Counted from the stretch's first letter, positions 23,836-39,937 are shown. The stretch: DNA of 64,000 bases from Azolla pinnata (GCA_037176905.1 JBBBWG010011779.1:1-64000), one strand, 5' to 3'. Notes: generated from the letters alone by a model not told the origin. Translations and numbers: made by a program.

Positions 23836-24410
23836 CTAGGGTTTTATGATGGAGTCCAAAGCTCCTTCCTCTGCTCGATTTCACCTCCGTTCCGGTTTCA
23901 AGGTTGAAATCCTTCCTCTCGTGTCTGGCTTGCCTGCCTGCCTGCCTGCTGTTTGTCTGTCAGAAATTAGGGTTTCTTCCTAAGGCTTCATTTCTTCGTC
24001 GTCTTCTTCGTTTCCTCTCTCTCGCTCTCTCTCTCTCTCCCGACCCTCCTTTGCCCCCTTTAGATTTCGCCCGCTGTTTTCTTGCCTTTTTTCTCCCGTG
24101 TTCGGGTCTCTCTGCAGGCGTTTCTGGTCGCTGCACCTGGAAAAGCTCGATTTCCCCCCCTCCTTCCCTTTTGCTCACAGTGTCCTGTTGAATCAGGGGT
24201 CGGTTGGGATCCTCGCTGGATTCCTGTCTGATCCTTCGTGTATCTGAATTCTGGCTAAATTTAGGGTTTTGTTTGGCCATTTGGTTGATTCACTGTGTTC
24301 GAGTCCAAATCAACTTCCCTCCGCCGAACCCTTATTTTGTCAACTACAGGCCGAAGGCGTTATACTCTCAGATTCGCCACAGTTCCTGTCTCCTGTAAAA
24401 ATTAGGGTTT
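23836..24410 (+). promoter_or_regulatory. Cluster of four plant telo-boxes
   Basis: TAGGGTTT, the reverse complement of the plant telo-box AAACCCTA, occurs near 23837, 23968, 24262 and 24403. Telo-boxes near transcription starts are known from plant genes for translation and cell growth, where they bind Pur-alpha, TRB and related factors. Here they lie in the region just upstream of an RNA helicase of that class, probably inside its leader intron (donor-like GTAAGCC at 23777, acceptor-like TTTACAG ending 24738). Confidence 0.55.
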
Positions 24411-24858
24411 CTGGGTACAGACTTTGTTGGCGCCTTCTGATTCCTGGCGTTCTAGTTTTAGTCTAGAATCAGAGTTTTCATTTAACGTTTTTGGTCAGTT
24501 CACGCTATTGGACACACATATTCTCTCCATTTTTCTTCTGTTCGTGGAAAAAATTGGTTTTATTTCGGGATTTTGAGTAGAATCGTCTTCTAGGTTTTCT
24601 TAGCGTTTTAATTTTTCCCGTTTGTTTTCTTCTAGTGTTTTGATCTAGTTTTCAGGTTGATTCAAAATTGTCGGGCTTATGTGGTTTCTCCTCTTTTCTG
24701 TGGTAATAATAGTTTAGGCTTCTTTTGGTGGTTTACAGGGTAAAAACCTATTTGAAGCTCCAGACGCAGATTGACAAATTGTTCTTATTTAGCCTTCTTC
24801 GTGATCTGATAGTACAAGTGCACTTAACAAGAAGGAAGAGAGAGGAATCGACCGAAGC

Positions 24859-28210
<3,352 letters not shown>

Positions 28211-29939
28211 TTTTGTGAAACTCTTCTTCTTCTGACAGGTAGAAAATTCTCCTTTGTTTCAGAACGCTAAAAGAAAAAAACAATCTATCTACTAGCCTTA
28301 TTTTCTTTTCCCTTTTCTTTTTCTTTTTCGGGGGAATATCCATCGATTCGTAGGATGTAGTCGTCTTTTTTTTTTCTATTTCCTTGCGAACCATATGTTT
28401 GTTTACATGTGCCACAAGAGTGAGTGAGCGAAGCGAAGCAAAAACAGAGCATCCACCACCATATTTTTTTTGGTAAATTCTGTATTTTGTCAGACAAAAA
28501 GAAGAAGAGGGGGACAGGGTATGGGGTTGAGTTATATAGCTATGGCGAAATGATGGAAAGAAAAAGAAATAGTTTTTATGACTTTTTTCTATTTAATTTT
28601 GATAGGGGAACTTATATTTTCTTCATATGGAAACTGCTTTTCTTTCTTTCTGTATTCTTTTGGAAACCCATAGAAAATAATGCATTCGCTTCATCTTGTA
28701 GGAGAGTTTAAGCTAAATCTAGTCAGTCAGAATGATGGCTCTGCAGCATCATTGTAATGCAGAAACAAAAAGAAGGATCAAAGTTAATACTACACTTGGG
28801 AACTCTGTTATTATTATTATTATTATTGCCAGAACAATGCTGAAAGAGAAATTAAGCTAACTTATAGTATGAAAGAGCTGTTTTGTATTTTTGCGCATTA
28901 GTCAGTCTGTGACTCTTTTCATCATCTTTCTTTGATCTGTCTTAATTTTCATATTGTCACAATCAACTTGTTGTATTCCATCAGGTAGTGATATAATCAG
29001 GCTCTGGGGGCATAAATAACGTGGCCAAATTCCATTCTTAGGCAATCAATCTCAAGATCCTAGTGCATGCATGACAGTGGTTTTCTTTTATGAATCTTCT
29101 GTGTATCGAATAGTTTTTTGCTCATGTTGGTTTCACCTCTATGTATACTGTGTGATTGTAGTTGAATGTTGATTTCTTGGGCATGCTACTTATGATGTGG
29201 CTAAATGTACAATACCTCCTTCACAGGTATCTAGCAACTGCACCATGTTTCAAATGGCTTATTTTGTTGTTGGATGTTCCCTAGTATTGTAGAGGGCACA
29301 GTAAATGGCTGATTGTAAATATATATCAAGATCTTTTTGGTGCTCCATTGCATGACTATAAGCATGGAGTTTTATGACCCAATTTGATATTGTGCAAGTA
29401 ATGTTTATCTGACTGGATTTTTTCGGAGAAATTTTGTGCAGATTACACGAGTTGTTTATATTATGTATTCATGAGCTGTTGTTGCATGTGCTTTTCAGAA
29501 GGTAGTTTTAGTTTGTGAAAGATCTTATTATCATATGAGCGCAAATTTCCAACCAGGTAGTGTAAGTAGGTATGTCGCTGAAACCAAATCAGAGTAATCA
29601 ATCCACTAGAGCACTCGTGCATTTGTCGCATTTCCAAATGTGGAACGATTCAACGATTCAAGACAGTGTCGATATACCATGAGACGATGCCAACAAGATT
29701 TGTCGTTAGGTAGAGATTATGGGTGGTTTTGCATCGATATCGCATGTTACAATCTACGAAACAAGTTTGAGGCTCAGGGCTCTGGAGAGCGACGATCATG
29801 TTTTGGATGAGATCTTGGTGGGTTTTTTGCTTCGTATTTATCGATAGCTTTGTACGAGTTACCCCCTTGTTAGGTTGTGTATTTTGAATCACTTGCTTGG
29901 GTTGTGGGCACATGATGGGCTACGATGACTTGGGCCATT

Positions 29940-30075
29940 GAGTACAAATCGATCAATCCATCGATCTCAATCAAGCGAGTACAAATCGATCGATCCATCG
30001 ATCTCGATCGAGCGAGTATAGATCGATCGAGTATAGATCGATGGATCTCGATCGAGCGAGAGTACAGATCGATGC
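29940..30075. repeat. 37-bp GATC-rich minisatellite
   Basis: Two full 37-bp units (29940-29976, 29977-30013) starting GAGTACAAATCGATC and two shortened ones follow. Each unit contains several ATCGAT/GATCGATC palindromes, so the array is dense in dam-type GATC and ClaI-like sites and can fold on itself. Confidence 0.85.
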
Positions 30076-30266
30076 GCTGTTCGATCGGCTGCGTACGAAC
30101 GATTCGCTGCTTCCGAAGTGCGCAAATTCATCCCGATGCGATTGCATGCTTGTTGTTTGCAACTAAGAATTTGGCTAGAAATTTCTTGACAGAAAGGGAA
30201 GAAAAAATGCTGCATTTTTGGAGCTTTGCAAGGGAGCTTAGAAGCTGCAAATTTGTGTAGAACAGA

Positions 30267-30360
30267 AGCATCTAGGAGGAGGAAACAGAGCATCTAGGAG
30301 GAAGCGGCAGAGAATCCTAGGAGGAGCAGAGCATCTCTGGAGGAGCAGAGCATCTGTCCA
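30267..30360. repeat. CATCTAGGAGGA tandem repeat
   Basis: Five diverged ~20-bp units around AGCATCT(A/C)(T/G)GGAGGA. They lie 180 bp before the phosphatase start codon, probably in its promoter or first leader exon. Confidence 0.75.
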
Positions 30361-30537
30361 TGGCATGGTATATACTGCACAGATTATTCTGTAAAGGGGA
30401 ACAGAGTATATTCAGAACCCACATCCAGCTGAAGATCAGCATCTTTTTCCTATCTACGTAGGATACATATGCTCGTCTACGTGCTGTGTGTCTTTGTTCA
30501 ATCCCGTTTTGTTCTGTTCTCTTTGTAGATAGAAGAG

Positions 30538-32675
30538 ATGACCGTGTTGCAGAAGAACGTCTGCGAGCTCATTGCCGTTCGCCATGGCGAGACCACTTGC
30601 AACGCTGTGGGCATTATGCAGGTATATTTGATTTCCTTCTCTCTCCCTCTCTCTCTCTCTCCCTCTCTTTCTTTCTCTTTGGGCGGGTTTCTACTTCATT
30701 CACTATACTCATCTTATGAAAGAAAATTGATGCTAAGAAAGTGGGAGGTGAATAGTAAGGGGGAAGATGGCGATGGTGTATTGTGAGAGGTGTGGTGATG
30801 GTGATTGTTGACGGCGATGGGTGGCAGGTGATGTCCAATGGCCATGAAGATGCAAGAGTAAGGAGTGAAATGAACAAGAAGATCCAAGACTAAAGATGAT
30901 TGAAAAATTGCTAGTTTCCAGAGCTATGGATCATCCAATGTATTGTCAAAAGCCGCATGATGATCATGTACTGTGACGGTGTATTTTGAGGGGTGTGGGG
31001 ATGGTCTGTTGTCGTGAGTATGGTGACAGTGGTTGTTGATCCTGATGGCCATGGCCATGAAGATGCAAGAACAGTGGGTGAAAAGGAAAAGATGTATAAT
31101 CTGATCAACGAAGCTAGTTGCAAGTGGTGTGGGAATCTGAATGTGTCCATGAAAGCTACCAATTGTACAAGAGAATGGTGGCCAACAAAGAAGAAGCAGA
31201 GGAAGAAGGAGAGGAAGAAGAAGAGGTATTATCTAATGAACATAACAGAAGAGATGAGGAAGCAGAATCTTTTAGGGAGGGAAAGAAGTAAAGACATGAA
31301 ATGCATCTAAACTTTGTTTTTGTATTTGGGAATTGCTTTTGTATAGGGACAAGGTCCTGCGAGTTTGAATGAAACTGGGAAGCTTCAGGCACATGCGGTA
31401 AGGATCAGAAGCTCCTATTCCTAGCCTCTGTTATTAGGGTTTCTGGGCTTCAGGCACATGCGGTAAGGGTGGGGAGCTCCCTTCTTGTCTTTGTTTGGGA
31501 CATGTGATGATATCTGGGAGCTCCCTCTCCTAGACGTCTTGTATTAGGGTTTCTTTCTTTCTTTTGGATGTATTCGATGGGACTCATGAAAAATCAATGT
31601 AAAAGACTGATGGAAAGGAAATCGAAATTCTTTCTTTAGGTGGCCGAGCACTTGTCTCAAGAGAAGTTGAATCTTGCAGCAGTTGTTTATTCATCTGATC
31701 TTGAGCGAGCATTGGACACTGCGAACATTATTGCTAGCAAATGCAACATCTCAGAGGTATTTCATTTCCTTCTCGTGTCAATTATGCATATGCCCTGATC
31801 AGGCTCCAGCAGGATTCATATCCAGAAAACGCAAATGACATGTTCCTAGTTTGAGTGAAGTGAAAAGGGCTAACTGAGAGAGAGAGGTCAAAAGAGCCAA
31901 GATTGAAACAAACCTCTGCAATTTTGATGATCTTTTTTTAATATTATCAAGATTGAATTTTTTTTGTCAAATGCTTTTAGGTTTTCACGATGGAGGGCTT
32001 GCGGGAGCGGCATCTTGGTAATCTCCAAGGTCTTTTTCGGAAAGAAGCTCCTCACCTTCAACCAGAGGCTTATAAAGCATTCGCCTGTGGGCGCATGGAT
32101 GTGGAGATCCCTGTACTAAATCTACAAAATGATCTTTATTTAAGAATAACAGACCCAGTATTTTATTTTTGTATGTCAGTTTTCAAGATGTTTTTTTGAA
32201 AAGCTCATTTTTTGGGTGCATGAAAAAAATCGTTAGGGTGGTGGGGAGAGCCTGAATGATTTGCTAGAACGTACAAAGATAGCCTTGGAGACCATTGCAG
32301 CTAAGCATTATGGTATGTGTTCCGTCACAGTTTGGCATATCAAATGATAAAAATGTTAGTGTAGCATACGCATTAGGACTTCTATGGGTTATTTCAGCTC
32401 AGCTCCTTGCTTTGTTTGTGCTCCTTAGCCTTTTTTCCCCCCCTGTTATCTATACAGGAGAACGAGTGGTAGTTGTCACTCATGGAGGTGTTTTGAGGGC
32501 ATTCTACCAACATGCAACTGGGTCTTCTTCTCCAAGGAAAGTTTTGAATACATCGATTAATGTCTTCAGGATTACAAATAAGAAGGTGTGGAGTTTATGC
32601 CAATGGGGGGATGTGACCCATCTTAAGGAGAGAATGATCGCAGCTGAGTTGAACACGAACCAAGATTCAGCTTGA
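30538..32675 (+). CDS. Phosphoglycerate-mutase-like histidine phosphatase (branch 1)
   Basis: A small cofactor-independent-of-metal phosphatase or mutase of the histidine phosphatase superfamily, closest in my memory to the plant PGM-like 4 group (At3g50520), which includes enzymes annotated as metal-independent phosphoserine phosphatases. Exons: 30538-30621, 31347-31397, 31640-31756, 31981-32112, 32237-32312, 32458-32675; 225 aa. The phospho-acceptor motif is RHGET (His16), phosphate-pocket Arg68 is in SSDLERA, the acid-base Glu lies in LRERHLG (~93) and the second catalytic histidine is in VTHGG (His162). No transit peptide is evident, so it is probably cytosolic. The substrate cannot be told from sequence. 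The start follows a leader-intron acceptor by 9 bases. Confidence 0.92.
30767..31092. repeat. Diverged direct duplication in phosphatase intron 1
   Basis: Two copies (~30767-30882 and ~30974-31092) share a GACGGTGTATT/GGCGATGGTGTATT start and the block GGCCATGAAGATGCAAGA. They are separated by ~200 bp and are fairly diverged. Confidence 0.65.
31376..31552 (+). repeat. Duplicated exon end with a second 5' splice site
   Basis: The last part of phosphatase exon 2 with its donor (GGCTTCAGGCACATGCG|GTAAG-like) and ~50 bp of downstream intron ending ATTAGGGTTTCT are repeated at 31444-31552. The second copy lies wholly in the intron, so it provides a decoy donor at about 31466. Confidence 0.8.
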
Positions 32676-33570
32676 AAAATCTCCTCAGTGATTCCATTCA
32701 AATAGAAGACGAGAAGATGCTGAATGCTTAGTGGTGGAGTGAATATCATGGTTTCTGTGAAATACAGAATGGTTGATCTTTCATCATGGTTCCCGGCTGA
32801 AGAAACGATGGATAATGCATCATGCGCATTCAAAGTAATGCTGAACAACCGAGCAGAGAGCATTCTATGTTCCTCTTTACAGTGGCAAAAATGTTGGAAT
32901 CGAGATTTGCATGATAAACAATTTAGGTTGCAATATCTCCGTTTGCACCCATAATCTAGGTATACATGTTACATTTTATTCTGAAGCTATACAAAGTAGG
33001 TAGAATCTGTGCATTATATTGCATATATATGCAAAGTTGCATGGGTATGACAATTGAAGTGGATAAAATTGCTGTAAAATCCATTTTCTTGTGAACAAAG
33101 ACGATGGACGGGCAAATGAAGTGATGATCGTCTTAAGAACTGGGAATGTTTATAAACATATGGACTACCGGGCTTGAACAAATTCTAAAGAATTTTTCGG
33201 GTGGGATATATCATCAAATGTGGATTAGTGGATTACTGCTTTGTTTTTAAGTTATGTACAAAAAGAGTTGCCATTTTCTCAATTTTGACAAGTGACTTCA
33301 TTATCTGTTGAATTCTGTTCCCATATTTGCTCTTATATCTGGGGGCAACCATTACCCCTTCAAAAAAATGTGTTGTACCCCAAACCCTGTATATTTATGT
33401 GTTTGGATAACTATTGCTCATATTGGTATGCACTGATCAAAAGGCTAGGAGCTGCTATTTTTGTCTTATTTTTTGGGCAATAGATGTTTACGTTGTTTAC
33501 CAAAATTGATGGGAAGTAATTTGACCCTTTTCAACTCGTGAGGACATCTTTAAGCAACGGATCTGTGCTG

Positions 33571-33848
33571 TGGAAGCACAGTTAGTTGTTCANNNNNNNN
33601 NNNNNNNNNNNNNNNNNNNNNNNNNNNNNNNNNNNNNNNNNNNNNNNNNNNNNNNNNNNNNNNNNNNNNNNNNNNNNNNNNNNNNNNNNNNNCAACAAAT
33701 TAACATGATTAAGATTGGAAGCACAGTTAGTTAGTTGTTCACAACAAATTAACATGATTAAGATTGGAAGCACAGTTAGTTAGTTGTTCACAACAAATTA
33801 ACATGATTAAGATTGGAAACACAGTTAGCTGTTCACAACAAATTAAAA
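33571..33848. repeat. 49-bp minisatellite broken by an assembly gap
   Basis: Units starting CAACAAATTAACATG and ending GTTAGTTGTTCA begin at 33693, 33742 and 33791 with an exact 49-bp period; the third is shortened and a fourth is partial. The same unit end is seen left of the gap at 33571-33592, so the gap lies within the array. Confidence 0.95.
33593..33692. other. Assembly gap (100 N)
   Basis: Exactly 100 unknown bases, the usual placeholder for a gap of unknown size. Both flanks are copies of the same 49-bp tandem unit, so the missing DNA is probably more of that array. Confidence 0.98.
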
Positions 33849-34362
33849 TTGTTCAAGGGCTGATGTTGCCATTTTGCAAGAGAGAGCTGAACAAAACTAT
33901 TAGCAATGAGTGTGTTTTGGAAATGTGACACCTCGTTTGATGCGAATGAATACCTTGGGTTGCAAGTTGCTCCGTGGAACTTGCTTCCACAGCCTTGTTG
34001 GAGGGGTATGGAGCATCATATAAGGATTTTGACTTGAGAGATCTTCCTCTTTCTTCTACCGCTGCTGCGATTTTCCCTACTGTTTCCTAATGGTAATGAT
34101 TTAGGTAGGTTTTACGGCTTTAGGGCAGTGAAGAGACCATATTTCAGTGTCTGAATTCCCGTGACATGGTTGCTCCAGCACAGACACAGGAGCATACATA
34201 CCGATGGCATTGTGGGTCAATGTTTGTTCTCTGAAGCTCAACCATATTCAGGAGCATTTGGGAAAATAAAAAGATGTAGCGAGAGTATAGAGTCGAACAA
34301 TTCAGAGACTTTGCACTTGAACACATTGCTGCTGCCGCACTTATTATTGCAGTTATAAAACC

Positions 34363-37300
34363 ATGCTTTGGCGTCTCTTGGTTGGGAGAAGGAAGAGAAT
34401 TGCAGCTTCGTACCTTCATACATCCACATCTACAGCTTCATTCCAAGTATCTGAAGATTCACCCATCCTGGTAAATCTTACTCTAAAGTTTGTGGAGTTT
34501 CCCTTATACGCATGCATGCACGCGCGCGCGTGTTTATGCTTGTCTGGTTGTGTAGTTGTAATGTTTGTTTCATTGTCTGTAATATGGTTATCTCTATATG
34601 TATGTCTTCAAAGCATGAATTTTAAGACTTTTTTCAGGTCAGAGATTTCATCCACCAAGCTCTGTATAACCCTCAACATGGTTACTTCTCAGCTAAACCT
34701 GACGCAGTGGGCATCATGTCAGAACCCATCTCATTTAACACTATAAAAGGTAAAAAGATTTCATGAAATACATTTAGCAGTATCTAATAGTGTTCGAATG
34801 CATAATGATTAGTGATTATTTTTGTGTGATATATCATTGAGGTGGGTCAGTTAAGCAATTCTTAATTCAGGTAGTTTCCTTTGCAGATATTCATTTTTAA
34901 TTACTATTGTGCAAAAATTACTATGAATCAATTCAACTGCATAATGGATGAATGTTCTGGCTATAGGGTTTGGGGTCTAACCTATATTTGACTAATTTTA
35001 CAAAATTAACTTGAACCAATTTTAGATGCTGAATCATAGCAATTGGCAACGGTTTGGTTTGGTTTGATTTTGAGAATCTCAAAGTAAACAATTAGAAAAA
35101 TTCGAGGCCCAAACCAGACCGTTTAAACTGTTTTAATTTTCTGAGAACCATGTGAAAACTACCAAGCCGCTCAGCTGTTCAGGCTGATTCTCAAGCTAAA
35201 TAAAGTAGGTGATTGAAACCATCGTTTCAAGTCGGATAAATAAACCATTAAGCTGTTAGCCCAAGCCAAAGTGAGCCAAATTGGAATAGCCAATCCTAAA
35301 ATGAACCGTATGAATCAAACTATCAAATCATTAGATCCATGGTTTCATGGCTTGATTTGGCTGAAACAAACTTTTGCTGACTCCTAGCTTGTTGGTTTGG
35401 CATTTCTAATCCATCAGTGGAATATAGTGTCTCAACGCATTTACATAACGAGTTTTCATGTAACACAACTGACATTGTCGTGCAAGGTCAACATGCTGGA
35501 GAAGTTCTTAGGTGCATTGTGCATATCAAGCAAAGTTTTAAATAAATTTCTTGCAATAAGACATTCTTTGAAATTTTCTGGTTGGATTATTTCATTGTAT
35601 GTTCTGAAATTATGCATATTAATTGGATCCCTTCATATGATCCGCTGGGATTTTCATACTTTCCACACGCTTTCAAAAGTTTTGTTGTCAGATTATCTTG
35701 TATTGAATTTTAGAGTTTGTTTTTCCTTGCCCTCTAGGAAGAAGACATTACATGGAGCTTCTCGCTGACTTATACAAGAATAGTGATGTTTCTTGGTTCA
35801 CACCAGTGGAGCTTTTCAAGGTAAGGGTCTCAGCACACCCCATTGATGTGGGGATATGTATTATGGGATAACTGTCTGGTGCAGAATCATTCAATGCAAT
35901 ACCTTTTGCAGATTCTTTGAAGTTGAGGAGAACCCATGTAAACGGAGGCTTTAGGCTTAAACGGGTTGAGTTTGAATGAGTATAAGATTTAAGATTTTAT
36001 GCCTAAATGAAATTAACGTGTGATGTGATAATTTTTTTCCCTCTTAACGACTTCCACCTATCAATCGTAAAGCCATCTAAACTCTAAAGTGGAAAGAATG
36101 TGTTTTGGGCTGCCATTCAATTACGTTATATGCACAGATGTGCAAAGAGAATTATATAGGTATTTGTTCTTTTTCCGTTGCATGGCTACCCAAGAATGAA
36201 AAGTTTTGTTTCTGGAATTTGTCTAATTATATATATATTTTTGTGTATTTTCAGCCATGGTATGGTTATGCTCTTTCAAGGTACATACTTGAAAACCATG
36301 ATCGTAGATTCCCATTACAGGTAATTTGATTGTCTTTCTGATATGATCAAATTAACTACGTTTAACTCCAAATTTTCTTAAGTGGCATTTGTTCCAGAGT
36401 ACTTCAAAAGTAATTTAATTCATGTTTGTACCCAATGCCATACTGTGCTGATTTCAACGGAGTCAATTCTCTTAACCTATAGTTGCAACAAAGTACCTAG
36501 AAATGTAATTTTGACTCGCCTTTGTAGCCATGGAACAGATAAAACCATAATGCACAGAGCTGCTAAAATGAGATAGCATGCTTGCATATATAAGATTCAT
36601 GGAGATGGAGTTTCCTTGGAAGCTCCATGAGTGACAGTATGAGTGCTTGCAAATGCTGTATTTAAGCAAGCGTTTTGGGTCTTTATATGAATCCGCTTGT
36701 TTTCAAAGAATATAAAGTGAGCATAGCACTGCTCGATATGCAATACTCGTGCTGGCATATTATCTTGTTACTATTTGCAGTGAAGATCTGCAATGATCTA
36801 GTGCCATAGCTATCCTATAGAATTGACTTGAAGGTGCCATAGTATACAGGAGCTTTCGGTTTCTGATAACTCATGCATTCTATCCACTATTTGAAAAAGG
36901 CCCTTTGCCGAATAGCTGAATAGTTGTCCAAACGTTTCTCACTGTTCTCGTCCAAATATCAAAGAATACAGTTCACCAGATGAGGAGTAATGACGTAAAA
37001 AGCCCATCAAATTTCTTGTTTATGATTCGGCTCTCTCCATTATCTTCATTGTTTACGTTCCACATAAATATTGCTAGAAGTTTATTCTAGTACAGTACAG
37101 TGTGAGGACACCCTTAATGAAACTATGAATCAATAAAGTACTGTAAATTAGTGAATAATATCTGTATGTCGTTTTTATTTACTATAAATTGTAATAAAGT
37201 ACTGGGAGTTAGGATAGCTGCACTTTTTTAGCTGTGAGATTTACATGTTTCTTGCATATTAGAAAATGTATAAAAGCCAATTGTTGAATTAGTAACTTCC

Positions 37301-39937
37301 AATAAGGTTACGTTTTCCATGACTAGATATTTGAGATTGGTGGGGGCACTGGAACTTGTGCAAAAAACGTATTGGACTATGTAAAGCTTGAAGATCCAGG
37401 GGTTTATGACAACATGAAGTACATGTACGTTCGATTGCTCCATAACTTACTTGAATACACATCTGAATTGTTTTCAATTTTATGCTAATGGAAAGTGTTC
37501 CTCAAAGGGTTATATGAGCAACTACATATAAGTCCTGACCAGTCTAAATCAAACTGAGCTTGATAACTATTATGGATGTTGGACGCTCCACTCATTTTAC
37601 ATATTGAGGGATGATGCATTCCAGGCACCCCGTAGAGTGACATCAACCAAGAAACCATGATACTAGTTCAAACTCCACCAAGGCATTGATACTATTTCAG
37701 TGTACAGATGATTTGTGCTGTCCTTGAAGTGTAGGTACATGAACTTTTTTTATCGGATTGACTTTTTCCAACAATTCATAATCATTCTCTTGCATTCAGG
37801 CATTTCTTGTCACTTAGTATTCTTGAATATGAGAGGGAAATGTGCCATTTTTGGGTCCTTGAAGGATTTTTAAAATCTGAATCAATGTGGAAATCAAGAG
37901 TTTCATGTGATGCCAAAGGATGACTCATTTCATGAATTTTTCTCGCCAATCGTAGAAGTTAAGGAAATTTTAGCATCCATTTATAGCCACTATATTGTGC
38001 TAAACCACTTCGCAACCCTTTTCACAACAGTGTATAAAGCAGCGTCCCCAAGGGGTTGCAGTCAGATCTTTCACCTCTTTTCCATCATCATGTAGTTCAG
38101 TTTAGCATTTCCATTATTGTTCCTTTTTGTTCCTATTTCTGATGCTCTCTTTCAAGCAAAACTATAGCTAGATTAAACACGTCAAAGGCTTACATCAAGG
38201 TATTGTGAAATGTAATTTAAGCCCTGATATGTTGATTTTGCCAATGTGGTTTTTCCAGACTGTAATTGGATCTGTCAGCTACCTCATCAATACTTGTTTT
38301 GCAGTTCTGTTGAAATAAGTGATGCGTTGGCTAGAATACAACTCTCTTATGTTCATAGAGATGATACACACAAATCACACTTTTCTGTAGAGTGTCGAGA
38401 TGCATCTCAGAAAAGAGGATGGGGTAATGTAATCACTTCTAGAGAACGATGGACGTACTTAATAGTTTCCATTCACTGGTCAAATATAAGAAAGCAATAA
38501 TTTGATTCTCTAATGCAGGGAAAGTTGATGGATACCCATGCTTTGTGATCATGCTTGAGGTAATTCATTAATATCTTGTCAATCAATATCTTATTCTGAC
38601 CACAGTGTTCAGATTTTATATGAGCACATGCTTCCAGGTGCTTGATAATCAGCCACATGATCTCATTTACAAGGAGAATCCTGCGTCGATGTGGATGGAA
38701 ACTCGGCTATCGAAAGCGTATGGATTTCAATGGTACAAATGTTTATGCTTGTATAGATATATACATCATTGATAGGTTGTCAGCTCATCTTTTAGTTCAA
38801 CAAACGGCAAGCTGATGGAAGTCTATCAGCCAGTGAAAGATCCTCTCGTACAACGTTGCATTGACATCTTGGAGTACGGATCGAACCCAGAATCTCCATG
38901 GATGGTGACTTTGAAGAACGTGCTTTCAAATATCATTCCACTAAAGAAGAAGATTTGGATTCCTACTGCAACCTTAGTAAGTTTGAAGATAAAAAATTTT
39001 CAGTTTTTAACAAAGTAGTCAAAGTCTGGTATGCCAAGCTTCTAAAACTGATATAATTTTTCCACAGCAATTGCTAGAGACATTGTATACATGCCGCCCG
39101 AATATGTCATTGATCATATCGGACTTTGATTCTCTTCCAGATGTCAAAGTTGGAGGGATTTGTGCTCCTCTAGTCTCAAGGAAGGTACGAAAGATGTTTT
39201 CTTATCTACCCTTCCATGAACATGCTTTTATCATCATTACAAACTAGTTATTATTATTTTACAGGTAGGGAAATCTCAATGCGAGGTTTAATTCCACGTA
39301 CGAAAATCATTGTGAAAAAATGTTGAAAGAAAGAGGCCATTGTAACATGGATCTATGCATAGACACATACAAACACACACATATGGATAGATAGATAGAT
39401 AGATATCGATATAGATGTATACATAGTGCTCCTTCCAGAGTTATTTTTGTCTCATGCAAAATGATGCTTGCGCAGAAAGAGGGCATCACTGAAGACCTGA
39501 ACTCATACCTTGATGCTAAGGCATGTTACTTTTTCAGAACACAATAGTTTGCTTTTTCATAGCATTTCAGTGAGAGGACTATGTTGATTTATTCTGACAG
39601 GGAGACGCTGACATATTTTTCCCCACTGATTTTGACTTCCTGAGAAATATGGATATTCAGTGCTCCAGTATACTTGGGAAGAATGGAGCAGATGCCAAGA
39701 AAGGGATCCACAGGAATATAGTAATGGAAAACAAGCCCTTCCTTTTTTATGCTTTCATCTTCGTCCTTCTCCATTATTTAATTTTTTTGTGTTTATGTTT
39801 CAAAGCTTTCTACATCGAGCTTTATGAAGCGATATGCAGACATATCGAGGACGCAGACTCGGAGTAGTTTCAACCCTTTGCTTGATGACTACAGCAATAT
39901 GAAATTTTATCTTAGTCAACGGAGGAGGCATCAATAA
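34363..39937 (+). CDS. NDUFAF7: Mitochondrial protein arginine methyltransferase MidA/NDUFAF7-like
   Basis: The human relative symmetrically dimethylates an arginine of complex I subunit NDUFS2 during assembly; the plant homologue is At3g28700 (DUF185). Exons: 34363-34470, 34638-34749, 35738-35820, 36255-36320, 37327-37424, 38305-38423, 38519-38559, 38638-38732, 38796-38976, 39068-39184, 39476-39520, 39601-39720, 39806-39937; 438 aa. The N-terminus is a basic, Ser/Thr-rich mitochondrial presequence (MLWRLLVGRRKRIAASYLHT). The SAM-binding glycine loop is EIGGGTGT (~126-133), then SVEISDALA and the family blocks IWIPTATLQLLETL, SDFDSLPD and GDADIFFPTDF. The tail FNPLLDDYSNMKFYL is also typical. 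Odd: the intron after exon 11 begins GC (39521, AAG|GCATGT), a GC-AG intron, and two exons are under 50 bp. Frames close at every junction. Confidence 0.92.

Larger units (their letters stand above)
28211..30528. other. Intergenic DNA with helicase 3' region
   Basis: Holds the helicase 3' UTR, a (TTA)n run at 28808-28827 and two minisatellites described separately. No other gene seen. An acceptor-like TTTGTAG ending at 30528 suggests that the next gene has a leader intron. Confidence 0.6.
32676..34362. other. Intergenic DNA between phosphatase and NDUFAF7-like genes
   Basis: Contains 3' sequence of the phosphatase gene, the 49-bp minisatellite with the assembly gap, and the leader region of the next gene. 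No further gene seen. Confidence 0.55.

Noticed and set aside
22637-23884. 415-codon minus-strand frame, Cys/Val/Met-rich, plus overlapping frames on the other strand
   Set aside because: Generated by the CA/CATA array; translation is a periodic string with no complexity.
33582-33773. Frame of unknown residues across the gap
   Set aside because: Consists of N bases.
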